A DNA stretch of 64,000 nt from Arthrobacter sp. ERGS1:01 (GCF_001281315.1 NZ_CP012477.1:310001-374000), one strand, 5' to 3'. Shown: positions 36,901-44,867, counted from the first letter of the stretch. Numbers and translations: made by a program. Notes: generated by a model from the letters alone, not told the origin.

Positions 36901-37302
36901 GACCATGTGGGCCTCGTCGATGATGAAGATCTTGTAGCGGTCGCGGATGGGGGCAAAGGTGGCGCGTTCGCGCAGGTCGCGGGCGTCATCCACACCACCG
37001 TGGCTGGCGGCGTCAATCTCGATGACGTCCAGGGAGCCGGCGCCGCCACGGGCCAGCTCAACACAGCTGTCGCAAGTGCCGCACGGGTGTGAGGTGGGGC
37101 CCTGGGCGCAGTTCAGGCAGCGGGCAAGGATGCGGGCGGAGGTGGTTTTTCCGCAACCGCGGGGCCCGGAGAACAGGTAGGCGTGGTTGACGCGGTTCTT
37201 GTCCAGGGCGGCCATCAGGGGCGCCGTGACGTGTTCTTGCCCAATCACGTCCGCGAACGAATCGGGACGGTAACGACGATAAAGGGCTGTTGGTGCGCTC
37301 AC
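33931..37302 (-). CDS. dnaX: DNA polymerase III subunit gamma/tau
   Basis: The clamp-loader ATPase, 1123 residues. The AAA+ part shows Walker A GPRGCGKTT, the zinc module CLNCAQGPTSHPCGTCDSC and the DEAH-type IIDEAHMV. About residues 430-1100 are low-complexity Pro/Ala/Gln-rich sequence interrupted by one domain-like block around TGIEIIRRAWPEILTNLGN (tau domain). The long tail is typical of actinobacteria. I chose the GTG at 37302 because the protein then begins VSAPTALYRRYRP; the frame extends upstream over the 4.5S RNA region. Confidence 0.95.
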   Translation of the reverse strand: MSAPTALYRRYRPDSFADVIGQEHVTAPLMAALDKNRVNHAYLFSGPRGCGKTTSARILARCLNCAQGPTSHPCGTCDSCVELARGGAGSLDVIEIDAASHGGVDDARDLRERATFAPIRDRYKIFIIDEAHMVTSAGFNALLKIVEEPPEHIKFIFATTEPDKVIGTIRSRTHHYPFRLVPPEPLMAYLAQLCEAESVPVAPGVLSLVIRAGGGSVRDSLSVLDQLMAGAGAAGLDYELAVDLLGYTHASLLDDVVEALAASDSATVFKSVDRVIQTGHDPRRFVEDLLERFRDLIIVAAMPESAHAILRGTPDELIARMQNQAAQLGAAELSRAADVTNSAFNEMTGATSPRLHLELLGARLLLPGADSSARGMAARLDQMERRLNYGGTPGAAADSSPAPAFVPDFTQGSTPAPAFAAPAAPVSSGGGLAAVRAQLAKAKEAAGAEVANRNQAVKPESEAPAAPAAEPAAVQPPAAQSVPVANAAPAPEAPSDRATAAQATAAASWGDLAPAPAEATWADLDAAPSPRQTSDWEDAPRGSAPESAPAAVAPQAAEQIPAAPMPVAAVPADVVPAVVEDPASVQAPAAQQAPSSEASQAPAQQTQAQQAPAASPAPANSGGTGIEIIRRAWPEILTNLGNIRKVSWAMVNQNVVPQAFDGQTLRIGLPSSGLIEAFSAGGHADNLRQAIHTTLGISCQLVPVTGDAPSPGSSAEPNPKGLADRRTPVREVRTPSTSAASPVQPVSAAPVAAPAAAPAPAPAPAPSVPAVAVEPVAPVAAVVSPVVAPVAAPEPVATQPAAPQPAAQASTPAAPARPGARVSDWDGPIPEEPNWDDEPPHDDWAPEPPRENAGAANAMPHEEWAQAESRQPVPHAVDAPAAPAAMDQPTAGAAAQPAAPYRPKVSPISAWTTGWDLPAETPAAPVAEEPSVPRRSQLLAAQAQQEPQQDSPQDWGVSLGATSRNRVADPGWGAPASAPDWAQPAPQDSAPQDSAQQAPAQAEPPAAAAPAQSTPAQSTQTAPAPVRESGVSAAPASPAPAEQPAASEAPGGKMSMYQRLANSPEAKAGRAQSPARAADTPYVEDVPSPDDVTLEESGVVGQAAVERILGGALIEERPLNGGS

Positions 37303-37378
37303 AGATAAAACCCTATCTAATCCGCCTGACAAAATGCCGGTCACTGCCGCAGATTGGGCAAATCTGGGGAAAAGTAAA

Positions 37379-37467
37379 GACCCCCCATGCACCCGCCAGA
37401 GCCCGCTTACCCTTGCTACCTTCCGGTCCTGGGGGAGTTCACAGGGTGACGCCACATGAGGGGCCGT
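37379..37467 (-). ncRNA. ffs: Signal recognition particle RNA (4.5S type)
   Basis: The minus strand carries the SRP domain IV hallmark CCAGGACCGGAAGGTAGCAAGG, with the GGAA tetraloop and the symmetric internal loop. Flanking pairing segments GGCCCCTCATG and GCATGGGGGGTC form the helix base. It lies 77 bp upstream of dnaX on the same strand, a known arrangement in actinobacteria. Ends are approximate. Confidence 0.92.
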
Positions 37468-37637
37468 CAGTTAGCTTACCCGACGGAGGCGGGAGGGGCG
37501 AATTCGGGGAAGGGCCGGGCATCCATACCAATTTTCAGGACGTGGTGGTACGTTCGCCACGTAGGGGCAACCGACCATACCTGCATATGGACGTTCCGGG
37601 CTGCTGGGCCCCTCGGCTGCCGGGGCGCAAGGAGATG

Positions 37638-37859
37638 ATGACTGTCATGATCTATGGAATCTTCCAGTGGGTGTTCATGGTGCTGGCCTTTGTTTTTGGT
37701 ATCTCCGCCCTGGTGCGCCTCGAGGCCTTCTCCACCAATTCCACCCAGCGTGTTCGCCACCATTCGGACCAGCAGATCCTGCTGTGGATCCTGTGCGTCG
37801 TGTTTGCCCTGGCCGGCTTTGCCGCGGCTGTCCTGGCGGTCCGCGCCGGCATGCGGTAA
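37638..37859 (+). CDS. Small two-span membrane protein
   Basis: A protein of about 73 residues with two hydrophobic segments (about 4-24 and 48-68) joined by a polar loop with HHSDQQ. AAGGAG lies just upstream; in-frame ATGs at 37635, 37638 and 37647 are all possible. I do not recognise a family with confidence. It is a lone gene between the 4.5S RNA region and a candidate small RNA. Confidence 0.7.
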   Translation: MTVMIYGIFQWVFMVLAFVFGISALVRLEAFSTNSTQRVRHHSDQQILLWILCVVFALAGFAAAVLAVRAGMR

Positions 37860-37950
37860 CTTCGCCACGAAATATTTGGGTGCGGAATGTCACACGCACA
37901 TGACAATGTTGTAAAGTTCTTGTTGTGGACATGTTGCGGCGGGAGCACCG

Positions 37951-38070
37951 TATATGTGGACACGGATGGGCGCCCCCGGCGTCCATCAACTGCATGAATG
38001 GTCTGCCTTCCGATGGACCGAACGTGAGATGAGGGTAGTAGGGCTTGAACGGGGCCCTACTACCCTTATT
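37951..38070 (+). ncRNA. Candidate small regulatory RNA with intrinsic terminator
   Basis: A TATATG box at 37951-37956 (TGGACA 19 bp upstream) precedes a stem GATGGGCGCC/GGCGTCCATC with a CCC loop (37965-37987). GTCCATC can instead pair with GATGGAC (38012-38018), giving two exclusive folds. A 13-bp perfect terminator hairpin follows at 38032-38066. The preceding gene ends 170 bp earlier, so this terminator probably serves its own transcript. No ORF is apparent. Confidence 0.45.
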
Positions 38071-38071
38071 T
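38032..38071 (+). terminator. Perfect 13-bp stem terminator
   Basis: AGGGTAGTAGGGC (38032-38044) pairs exactly with GCCCTACTACCCT (38054-38066), loop of nine, followed by TATTTC. It ends the candidate small RNA or the upstream membrane-protein transcript. Confidence 0.8.
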
Positions 38072-38162
38072 CATGCGGTTTTCACCCGACGGGAAGTCTC
38101 GATTCGTGACTTCGGCACTTCGTCAGGTACTCTAGAACCTGCCGTGTTGACCACGGCAAGCT

Positions 38163-38250
38163 GGAGGATTCGCCTAGCGGCCTATGGCGCACGCCTGGAA
38201 CGCGTGTTGGGTTAACGCCCTCGGGGGTTCAAATCCCCCATCCTCCGCCA
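38163..38250 (+). tRNA. tRNA-Ser (GGA anticodon)
   Basis: An 88-nt class II tRNA. The acceptor arm GGAGGAT pairs with ATCCTCC, the anticodon loop CTGGAAC (anticodon GGA at 38197-38199) reads UCC and UCU, a long variable arm follows, and the T-arm is GGGGGTTCAAATCCCCC. The CCA end is encoded. Confidence 0.97.
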
Positions 38251-38255
38251 GCATG

Positions 38256-38303
38256 AAAGCGGCTCCGAACTGTGGAAACACGGATCGGGGCCGCTTTTGT
38301 TTT
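38256..38303 (+). terminator. Terminator after tRNA-Ser
   Basis: AAAGCGGCTCCGA pairs with TCGGGGCCGCTTT with one mismatch and is followed by TTTTGTTTT. Confidence 0.8.
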
Positions 38304-38345
38304 CCCCGGCAAGTCCGACGCCGGCCACGGGTCTAAGATCGTGCT

Positions 38346-38825
38346 GTGACTACGCAGACCCTCAACACCATTCCCCTGACCCTCAACGACGGCTCGGCCA
38401 CCACCCTCGGTGCACTGTCCACCAAGGCCGTCCTGGTGGTGAATGTCGCCTCGAAGTGCGGCTTCACCGCCCAATACGACGCCCTTGAGGCGCTTTACGA
38501 AAAGTACCAGGAGCAGGGACTGGAAATCCTGGGCATGCCCTGCAACCAGTTCGGCGGCCAGGAACCGGGCACCGCGGAGGAAATCGCCGATTTTTGCCGC
38601 AAGAACTTCGGCGTGACGTTCCCGCTGGCCGCCAAGGCCGACGTCAACGGCGACGACGCCCACCCCCTGTTCGCCGCGCTGACGAACCAGGGAGCCGAGC
38701 CCGTCAAATGGAACTTTGAGAAGTTCCTGGTCAACCACGACGGCGAGCTGCTGGCCCGTTTTGACTCTCCCGTCACGCCCGACGCCCCCGAGCTCGTGGC
38801 AGCCGTGGAGGCAGCGCTGGCTTAG
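38346..38825 (+). CDS. Glutathione peroxidase family protein (thiol peroxidase)
   Basis: A 159-residue thioredoxin-fold peroxidase that reduces hydroperoxides. The active-site Cys38 lies in NVASKCGFT, and the conserved Gln and Trp are in NQFGGQEPG and PVKWNFEKFLV. Actinobacteria lack glutathione, so it probably uses thioredoxin or mycothiol. It is a Cys and not a selenocysteine enzyme. It lies alone after tRNA-Ser. Confidence 0.94.
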   Translation: MTTQTLNTIPLTLNDGSATTLGALSTKAVLVVNVASKCGFTAQYDALEALYEKYQEQGLEILGMPCNQFGGQEPGTAEEIADFCRKNFGVTFPLAAKADVNGDDAHPLFAALTNQGAEPVKWNFEKFLVNHDGELLARFDSPVTPDAPELVAAVEAALA

Positions 38826-38827
38826 CC

Positions 38828-38875
38828 GTCCTGCGCCTAATTAGTACTGCGCCTAATCCGTCCTGCGACTAACCA
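38828..38875. repeat. Three imperfect 16-bp tandem repeats
   Basis: GTCCTGCGCCTAATTA, GTACTGCGCCTAATCC and GTCCTGCGACTAACCA follow each other. The last copy contains the stop codon of the convergent HAD gene. Confidence 0.6.
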
Positions 38876-39756
38876 GTCACGGCGGCCAGCCACGCCTCCA
38901 GGAACGCCACGCCGGCGTCGTCGTGGATGACGTCCGGGCCCAGCCCGAGGTCCTCGGAGGTGAGGACGGGGTAGGACTTGGCCGGGACGCCGTCGGCCGG
39001 GCGGACATCGACGTGCTTGACGTCGTGATCGTTGTGGTGCAGCCAGTCGGCCATGGCGTAGTCGGTGCGGGAATCGCCCACCGTGCGCCACGCCGCCGGC
39101 ACGATCCCCTGGGCGGCCAGCAGTTCCACGGCGCGGCTGGCGCCCAGGTCCTTGCCGAGCCTGATGGATTCAATGTCGGTAGAAATGATGGTCGGGTCCA
39201 CCCGGAAATCAATGTTCCCCGCCTCATCCGGGGAATCGTGGTCCAGGCGCACGGCGCCGAGGCCGCAAGCTGCCATGAGCTTGAGGGCGTCGGCGTCAAA
39301 ATCCTGCTGCTCAATCAGGTAGTCGGCGTTGTCCACGCCCACGTGCTGCTCCACCGAGACCATGGCGCGCTTGGTCTCGTCGAAGAACATGTGGTCGGAG
39401 TATTTTTCCGAGACCATGGCACGGATCGCCGTGCCGTACGCCGCCGGCACGGCGAGGTCCTTGTCCACATGGATCCGGCCGGGGCCCGCGGCCGTAAAAC
39501 TAAACCACACGGCACCCTTTTCACAGATCGCATGGACCACGGCGCCGTCGGGCAGGCCGGCGGTGATCATCGGCGCCATGACTTGTTCGGCCACGAACGC
39601 ATCGGAGCGGCCGGTGTTGAAAACCACGGGAATGCCCTCATTGACCAGGGCAATCAGGGCGGCAATGATGCGGGGCGTCACCTTGCGGGTGACGGGGCTC
39701 GCGATGGGCCCGTCAACGTCAAGGAGCAGGGCAAGCGGCGGTGTTTCAAGCGTCAT
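38869..39756 (-). CDS. HAD superfamily hydrolase (Cof-like)
   Basis: A 295-residue phosphatase-type HAD enzyme. Motif I is LLLDVDGPIASP (catalytic Asp), motif II is VFNTGRSD and motif IV is VGDSRTDYAM. A cap domain of the IIB type (about 90-190) is inserted. It probably acts on a sugar phosphate or similar metabolite; the precise substrate is not visible. It is convergent with the peroxidase gene and divergent from the next. Confidence 0.87.
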   Translation of the reverse strand: MTLETPPLALLLDVDGPIASPVTRKVTPRIIAALIALVNEGIPVVFNTGRSDAFVAEQVMAPMITAGLPDGAVVHAICEKGAVWFSFTAAGPGRIHVDKDLAVPAAYGTAIRAMVSEKYSDHMFFDETKRAMVSVEQHVGVDNADYLIEQQDFDADALKLMAACGLGAVRLDHDSPDEAGNIDFRVDPTIISTDIESIRLGKDLGASRAVELLAAQGIVPAAWRTVGDSRTDYAMADWLHHNDHDVKHVDVRPADGVPAKSYPVLTSEDLGLGPDVIHDDAGVAFLEAWLAAVTG

Positions 39757-39878
39757 AAACCCATGATCGCAGTCTTCTTTGGCCCGTGTGCACCGGAACT
39801 GTAACCATTTGGCAACACACGCCGCGGTTCGGCGGGGAGGAAGTTCCCTTGACGCCCGCTTGTCCCTAGTCTGAAGGG

Positions 39879-40178
39879 GTGATCTTCAAAGCAGTCGGCG
39901 ACAAACGCCCCTACCCGGACCATGGATACATAACGCCCAAGGACTGGGCGTCCGTTCCACCGCGCCAAGTCCGGCTGGCCGAGCTGGTGACCACCAAGGC
40001 CCAGCTCGACCTTGAGGCGTTGCTGGCCGAGGATTCAACCTTCTTTGGCGATTTGTTTCCGCACGTTGTGCAATGGCACGGGACGCTCTATCTGGAGGAC
40101 GGCTTGCACAGGGCCGTGCGCACCGCCCTCCACCAGCGGACCATTCTTCACGCAAGGGTATTGGTGATAGATGACTGA
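39879..40178 (+). CDS. Conserved actinobacterial protein with ParB-like DGxHR motif
   Basis: A 99-residue protein. It starts MIFKAVGDKRPYPDHGY and ends with LYLEDGLHRAVRTALHQRTILHARVLVID. The EDGLHRA motif resembles the DGxHR nucleotide-binding motif of ParB/sulfiredoxin folds. I do not see the ribbon-helix-helix of VapB antitoxins, a label sometimes used for such proteins. Its stop overlaps the next start by 8 bp, so the two are translationally coupled. The function is unknown. Confidence 0.75.
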   Translation: MIFKAVGDKRPYPDHGYITPKDWASVPPRQVRLAELVTTKAQLDLEALLAEDSTFFGDLFPHVVQWHGTLYLEDGLHRAVRTALHQRTILHARVLVIDD

Positions 40179-40989
40179 GACGCCACGGGACAATGATGTC
40201 CTGTTGACACGAGGGCAGGCACGCAAGGCCGAGCGCGAACGCAAACGCCAGGCCAAGGACGACGCCTACGAGGAACGGCTGGCCCGCAAGCGGTCCAAGG
40301 ACGTGCAGTTTTGGCACGGCCACCACGTGGTGGACGCCAAGACCCTGGCGGCGGCGTTCCCGGAACCCGAATCTCCCGAGTACGAGTCCGGCGTGGTGCG
40401 CCGCCGCATCACCCACGCCGTCACCTTGGTGCTGTTGCTCGCCCTGGTGGTGACCGGCGTCGTGCTGGCCGGCATGGTCCAGCGGGGCCAGCTGGAACTG
40501 AATTTCGCCTTCCCCAAGACGGTGCCCGCCGCCGCGGTCTGCCCCACCGAGACGCTGAAATACCCGGCCAACAAAACCGTCACCGTCAACGTCCTCAATG
40601 CCGGCAGCCACGAGGGCATGGCAGGCAAGGTCGCCGCGGAGCTGAAGAAGCGCGGCTACAAGGTCAAGGACGTCGCCAACGGCGTCACGAAGTACGAGGC
40701 GCCCGTGGTGATCGTTTCCGGGCCTTCCGGCCACGCGGCGGCCTTCAACCTCCAGCACAATGTTGCCGGCTCCGACTATGTCCAGGACGACCGCAAGGAC
40801 GCGAGTGTCGACTTCATCATGACCGGCGAGTACACCTCGCTGGTGGAGGCGGACAAGGTTTCAAAGAAGTCCGGCAAGTTGTCGTGCCCGCACCTGACCC
40901 CGGCGCCCACCAAGCACCCGGCCGCGCCGAAGAAGGCCCCGGCAACGCCGGCAGCCAAGCCTGCGGCCACCAAGGCCGCGGCGAAGTAG
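40171..40989 (+). CDS. LytR C-terminal domain membrane protein
   Basis: A 272-residue protein. The cytoplasmic N-terminus is charged (RKAERERKRQAKDDAYEER), one membrane span lies at about residues 85-107, and an extracytoplasmic LytR_C domain follows with VTVNVLNAGSHEGMAGKVAAELKKRGYKV. A Lys/Pro/Ala-rich tail ends it. LytR_C proteins are linked to envelope polymer attachment. It is coupled to the small DGxHR protein by an 8-bp overlap. Confidence 0.88.
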   Translation: MTETPRDNDVLLTRGQARKAERERKRQAKDDAYEERLARKRSKDVQFWHGHHVVDAKTLAAAFPEPESPEYESGVVRRRITHAVTLVLLLALVVTGVVLAGMVQRGQLELNFAFPKTVPAAAVCPTETLKYPANKTVTVNVLNAGSHEGMAGKVAAELKKRGYKVKDVANGVTKYEAPVVIVSGPSGHAAAFNLQHNVAGSDYVQDDRKDASVDFIMTGEYTSLVEADKVSKKSGKLSCPHLTPAPTKHPAAPKKAPATPAAKPAATKAAAK

Positions 40990-40994
40990 CAGCC

Positions 40995-41621
40995 TTAGCT
41001 GATGGTGACGGGACGGCCGTCGTCGTCGAACGCGGCGCCCACGCCGGCCTGGATGAACCGCACGGCTGCGGCCACCCGCTCCTCGTCGGGAGTGTCGGCG
41101 TTGCGCCGGGACGCGCTGGCCGTCAGCGAGCCGTGGATGAGCTGCACGAGCCCCTCGGCATCGGCCTCGGGCAGGAACCCCTGGTCCATGCCGTCGCGCA
41201 GGATGTCCGCGAGCAGCTGGTTCAGCTCACCGACGTGGACGGCCAGTTTGGCGAACGAGTCCTGTGAGAGCACGCTGCGCATGGCCGGTCCGGGCGGCAG
41301 GTGGCGGCGGGTGAGGTCCTCTAACTGCGCTCGGACGTACAGCGAAAGCCTGTCCACGGGGTTTTCCAGACCGCTCAGCTTGGCCCGCAACTCGGCCACG
41401 AAACGGCCGGTTTCATCCAGTGCGTAGGCCACCAGGAGCTGTTCCAGGTCGGCGAAGTAGTTGTAGACGGCGGTGCGGCCAACGCCGGCGGTCCGCGCGA
41501 CGTCCGTCATGGTCAATCCCGGAAGGCCGTGGGTGAACAAAAGTTCGCCGAAGGCGTCGAGGATCTTGCGCTGCGTCTGCTCGCGCTGCGCCGCGTTGCT
41601 GGGGGCGGCTATTCGTGGCAT
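40995..41621 (-). CDS. TetR family transcriptional regulator
   Basis: A 208-residue TetR-type repressor with the N-terminal helix-turn-helix LTMTDVARTAGVGRTAVYNYFADLEQLL and a variable ligand-binding domain. It is convergent with the LytR_C gene and lies next to hipBA on the same strand, with a 45-bp gap. No obvious target gene is adjacent, so it may act elsewhere or on itself. Confidence 0.9.
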   Translation of the reverse strand: MPRIAAPSNAAQREQTQRKILDAFGELLFTHGLPGLTMTDVARTAGVGRTAVYNYFADLEQLLVAYALDETGRFVAELRAKLSGLENPVDRLSLYVRAQLEDLTRRHLPPGPAMRSVLSQDSFAKLAVHVGELNQLLADILRDGMDQGFLPEADAEGLVQLIHGSLTASASRRNADTPDEERVAAAVRFIQAGVGAAFDDDGRPVTIS

Positions 41622-41666
41622 AGAGACATTTTACCGTCATTTTGTCAGCAAAAGCACAGGCTCCTG

Positions 41667-42929
41667 TCAGCCGCCCATGGCGCGCCGCCGAATGTCCAGG
41701 ACACGCACGACGGCGGCGCTCACGTCCCGCTCAAACGGCAGTTCCGCCTCAGTCAGGGCGGAGGCCGCCAACGCCTTGGCGATGCACTTTGCCGCCAGCC
41801 GCTCGGGCAGGTGCAGGCTCCGTCCGAACCGCAGCCAGTCGTTGCGGACAAGGCCCGTCCGGCTGCCGGCACTGCCGCCAATGGGCAGCGCCATGCCGGG
41901 GTCGCGGGACGGGTCGCCGTCCGTGAGATCCGTGAGGATTCCACCGGGCACGCCCGCGGCAAAACCCTGCTCAATCTCGGCCGCCAGCGTGCATTGCAGG
42001 TCATAGGCGGGGGCCACGAACCATTCGCCGTCGGGGTGCTGGACCACCGAGATGTTCTTGGCGTGCAGGTTGCCGTTGCCGGTCAGCCAGGCGAACAGGA
42101 ACTGCAGGAACACGTTGCGGGCCGCCAGGAGCTGCGCGGCGCACACGCCCACGATGGCGGCAGCCACGGCTTCGGTGGGAACCGCGTATTTGCGCGAGGG
42201 CGGCAGCCCCAGCAGCTGGGCGCCGTCCTCCACGGCCAGCGGCCCGGCGGCGGACCTGTCGAAACGGGCCACCAGCAGGGCGGCCTGGCCAACGCCGTCG
42301 TGCACCAGGCGCGCACCGGCCACCGGAATGGCCAGCTTCCGGGCCTTGGTGAGCAGCAGATGTTCGGTCTCCACCTGGCGGGCGTGGCTGCCGTCATTGA
42401 ACTTCAGGATGTAGGCCCGGGCGGGGTCCTTGTCATGGACGTAGGAGGCGGTGACCTTGTCCTGCAGACCGGAGAGCGCGGACGGATCCACGGGGCCGGG
42501 GATCGCGGCAAAGTCGGCGAACCGGACGGCGTCCATCGTCTTTGCCACCCGCAGAAGCGGAGGGACCTGCTCCCGGGTCTCCCCGGCGGGCACGATCTGT
42601 ACGTCGCCCACGGGGTTTTGGCCGGCCGCGAGCAGCAGCGAAAACTCGTCGGTGATGGTGGTCTTCACGGCCCAGCGCAGCTTGGCCAGCCGCTCGCCCT
42701 CCGGCAACAGGCCGGCAAAGTAGGCCGGCACGGTGCCGTGGCCCAGCGTCACCGGCACGTCGAGGACGGGAAGCGTCGAGGCGATGGCGGGCCCGCCGGA
42801 ACTCAGATACTGCGGCAGATAGGCGAAGACGACGCCGGTGCGGGCGTGGCGGGTCAGCGTGGCGGCCGCCCGGCCACGTTTGTAGACCACGGCCTGGTGG
42901 ATCTTCTTGGCGTCCTCGGGATTCTTCAC
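41667..42929 (-). CDS. hipA: HipA-family Ser/Thr kinase-like protein with substituted catalytic Asp
   Basis: A 420-residue HipA homolog, the toxin-like kinase of hipBA modules that in E. coli phosphorylates GltX. The N-terminal Couple_hipA domain has TVPAYFAGLLPEGERL, and the kinase core has the nucleotide loop LSGLQDKVTAS and the Mg-binding APAYDL. The catalytic loop normally reads GN-x-D-x-HAKN but here is GNGNLHAKN, with Asn287 in place of Asp (codon AAC at 42069-42071). It may be inactive or altered. The hipB partner lies 24 bp upstream. Confidence 0.88.
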   Translation of the reverse strand: MKNPEDAKKIHQAVVYKRGRAAATLTRHARTGVVFAYLPQYLSSGGPAIASTLPVLDVPVTLGHGTVPAYFAGLLPEGERLAKLRWAVKTTITDEFSLLLAAGQNPVGDVQIVPAGETREQVPPLLRVAKTMDAVRFADFAAIPGPVDPSALSGLQDKVTASYVHDKDPARAYILKFNDGSHARQVETEHLLLTKARKLAIPVAGARLVHDGVGQAALLVARFDRSAAGPLAVEDGAQLLGLPPSRKYAVPTEAVAAAIVGVCAAQLLAARNVFLQFLFAWLTGNGNLHAKNISVVQHPDGEWFVAPAYDLQCTLAAEIEQGFAAGVPGGILTDLTDGDPSRDPGMALPIGGSAGSRTGLVRNDWLRFGRSLHLPERLAAKCIAKALAASALTEAELPFERDVSAAVVRVLDIRRRAMGG

Positions 42930-42953
42930 GCGCGCACTTTCACGGGCCGATTT

Positions 42954-43160
42954 TCATGGGCGCTGCACCGTCAGGTTCAGGCTCAGGCCCAGGGCGTTCG
43001 CCACGGCCGACAGGATGTCCAGGCGCACGGTTTCGCGCCCGTTTTCCAGGTCGCTGAGCACCCGGGTGGAAATGTCGGCCAGATCCGCGGTTTCGCTCTG
43101 CGTCAAGTTCAGTTCGCGGCGGCGGGCACGCAGCGTGGCGCCAAGCTGGGCTGCGTCCAT
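42954..43160 (-). CDS. hipB: HipB-type XRE antitoxin
   Basis: A 68-residue (ATG 43160) helix-turn-helix protein, partner of the downstream hipA. It contains RARRRELNLTQSETADLADISTRVLSDLENGRETVRLDILSAVANALG-like XRE features. GGAAGG lies ten bases before the chosen ATG; a longer form could start at 43253. HipB normally represses the operon and binds HipA. Confidence 0.87.
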   Translation of the reverse strand: MDAAQLGATLRARRRELNLTQSETADLADISTRVLSDLENGRETVRLDILSAVANALGLSLNLTVQRP

Positions 43161-43356
43161 TCTGTCTGTGCCTTCCGCGGGTTTGATGGTCGTGTACGCA
43201 CCCGGCCGGGCACTCGCGGCGGCCGGACCCGGAGTCCCGGGCCGCTGCTTCACCGATTAACGTCATCCGTGGCTCCATCTTACGAGCAGCACGCGGTTTT
43301 TCTGCATGATCGTGCAGATATTTCTTGAAATCCCGGAATCTGGGGCAGCCCGGTTC

Positions 43357-43426
43357 GCGAAAACGGTGCCAACCCGCGAAAACGGTGCGACGCAGCACCT
43401 TCCCCGCGAGTTGGCACCGTTCTCGG
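43357..43426. terminator. Inverted repeat after kynU
   Basis: CGCGAAAACGGTGCCAACCCGCG (43357-43379) and CGCGAGTTGGCACCGTTCTCG (43405-43425) pair with a few mismatches. It lies between the kynU stop and hipB and is a probable terminator for kynU. Confidence 0.5.
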
Positions 43427-43446
43427 CGACGGGGCCTCCCGGGCGC

Positions 43447-44712
43447 CTAGGTGACTTTCAGCCGTTCCCGGAACTGCGGCGCATCCCACAAGCGGTTGTC
43501 CAGGACGTCGAACAAGGCGTCCACGGCGTTCCAGACGTCGACGAAGCCCAGGTACAGCGGCGTGATGCCAAAGCGGAGCACGTGGGGTTCGCGGTAGTCG
43601 CCAATGACGCCGCGGGCAATGAGGGCCGCCATGACGGCATAACCCTCGGGGTGCTTGTAGCTGACGTGGCTGCCGCGGACGCCGTGGTCCAGCGGGGTGA
43701 TGAGCTCCAGGGGGTGGTCGCCGCGGCGGGCCGCCACCAGGGAGATGAAAAGGTCGGTCAGTGCCAGCGACTTCGCCCGCACGGCGTCGATTTCCGCGGC
43801 CAGGCTCACGTCGAGCCCGCATTCCACCAGCGCCATGGACACGATGGGCTGGGTGCCGCACAGGAAACGGCCAATCCCGGATACCGGCTCGTAGGAATCC
43901 TCCATGGCAAAGGGCCGCGCGTGCCCCCACCAACCGGACAGCGGCTGCCAAAAACGGTCCTGGTGGCCGGCGTGGACCCAGATGAAGGCCGGGGAGCCGG
44001 GCCCGCCGTTGAGGTACTTGTACGTGCAGCCCACGGCGAAGTCCGCCCCGGAGTCTCGTAGGTCCACGGGCACTGCACCGGCTGCATGCGCCAGGTCCCA
44101 CACCACCAGGGCGCCGGCGTCGTGCACTTTGGCGGTGGTGCCGGGCATGTCCCACATGGCGCCGGTGCGGTAGTTGACATGGGAAAGTGCGACGACGGCC
44201 ACGTCGGGTCCCAGCGCGGCCGCGAGCGGCAGGGCGTCGTCCACGAGCCGCACGGAGTAGCCCTGGTTGAGGAAGTCCGCGATCCCCTCGGCCATGTAGA
44301 TGTCGGTGGGAAAGTTGTCCCGTTCGGTCACGATCACCGTGCGGGCGGGGTCGGCGGCCTGCTGGATGCGCAGGGCGGCGGCCAGGGCCTTGAACAGGTT
44401 CAGCGATGTGGTGTCGGTGATGACCACCTCGCCGGGGCCGGCACCGATCAGCCCGGCGAGTTTGTCGCCAAGCCTGCCCGGCAGCTCAAACCAGCCGGCG
44501 GTGTTCCAGCTGCGGATCAGGCCGGTGCCCCATTCGTCCTCCATGACCCGGGTGGCCACGCCCAGCGCCGTGCGCGGGCGGGGTCCCAGGGAGTTGCCGT
44601 CCAGGTAGATGACGCCGTCGGGCAGCAGGAACTCGTCCCGGAAGCGGCGCAGCGGATCGGCGGCATCCGCGGCGGCGCAGGCGTCGAGGGTGGAGGGTGG
44701 AGCTTGGTCCAT
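43447..44712 (-). CDS. kynU: Kynureninase
   Basis: A 421-residue PLP enzyme that cleaves kynurenine to anthranilate and alanine. The PLP lysine is Lys232 in [16 protein letters not shown], with the Asp of [13 protein letters not shown] upstream, and the start region has [12 protein letters not shown]. The ATG at 44712 follows AAGGACG; the frame extends 13 residues further. It lies 155 bp after a carbon-nitrogen hydrolase gene. No tryptophan dioxygenase is in the window. One of the neighbouring amidases might replace the formamidase step, but this is inference. Confidence 0.93.
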   Translation of the reverse strand: MDQAPPSTLDACAAADAADPLRRFRDEFLLPDGVIYLDGNSLGPRPRTALGVATRVMEDEWGTGLIRSWNTAGWFELPGRLGDKLAGLIGAGPGEVVITDTTSLNLFKALAAALRIQQAADPARTVIVTERDNFPTDIYMAEGIADFLNQGYSVRLVDDALPLAAALGPDVAVVALSHVNYRTGAMWDMPGTTAKVHDAGALVVWDLAHAAGAVPVDLRDSGADFAVGCTYKYLNGGPGSPAFIWVHAGHQDRFWQPLSGWWGHARPFAMEDSYEPVSGIGRFLCGTQPIVSMALVECGLDVSLAAEIDAVRAKSLALTDLFISLVAARRGDHPLELITPLDHGVRGSHVSYKHPEGYAVMAALIARGVIGDYREPHVLRFGITPLYLGFVDVWNAVDALFDVLDNRLWDAPQFRERLKVT

Positions 44713-44867
44713 GGGGCGTCCTTGCCGTGGGGTGTGCGGGCCAGTCCCCAATCTATGGCCGCGCTTGGCCGCCGGTCAAGGATCCCGGCCGGCCCCGTGG
44801 CACGGGAAAACCGGGAGTCGGAATGCCGGGGTGCCTGGTGAAGAATCCTGCCGAAAGAGCCCGCCGC

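Noticed and set aside
37951..38070. 6C-type actinobacterial small RNA
   Set aside because: The candidate RNA has one C-rich loop only and not the paired six-C hairpins that define that family.
38346..38825. Selenocysteine-type glutathione peroxidase
   Set aside because: The active-site residue is encoded by an ordinary Cys codon.
39879..40178. VapB antitoxin
   Set aside because: No ribbon-helix-helix is visible and no PIN-domain toxin follows; the neighbour is a LytR_C protein.
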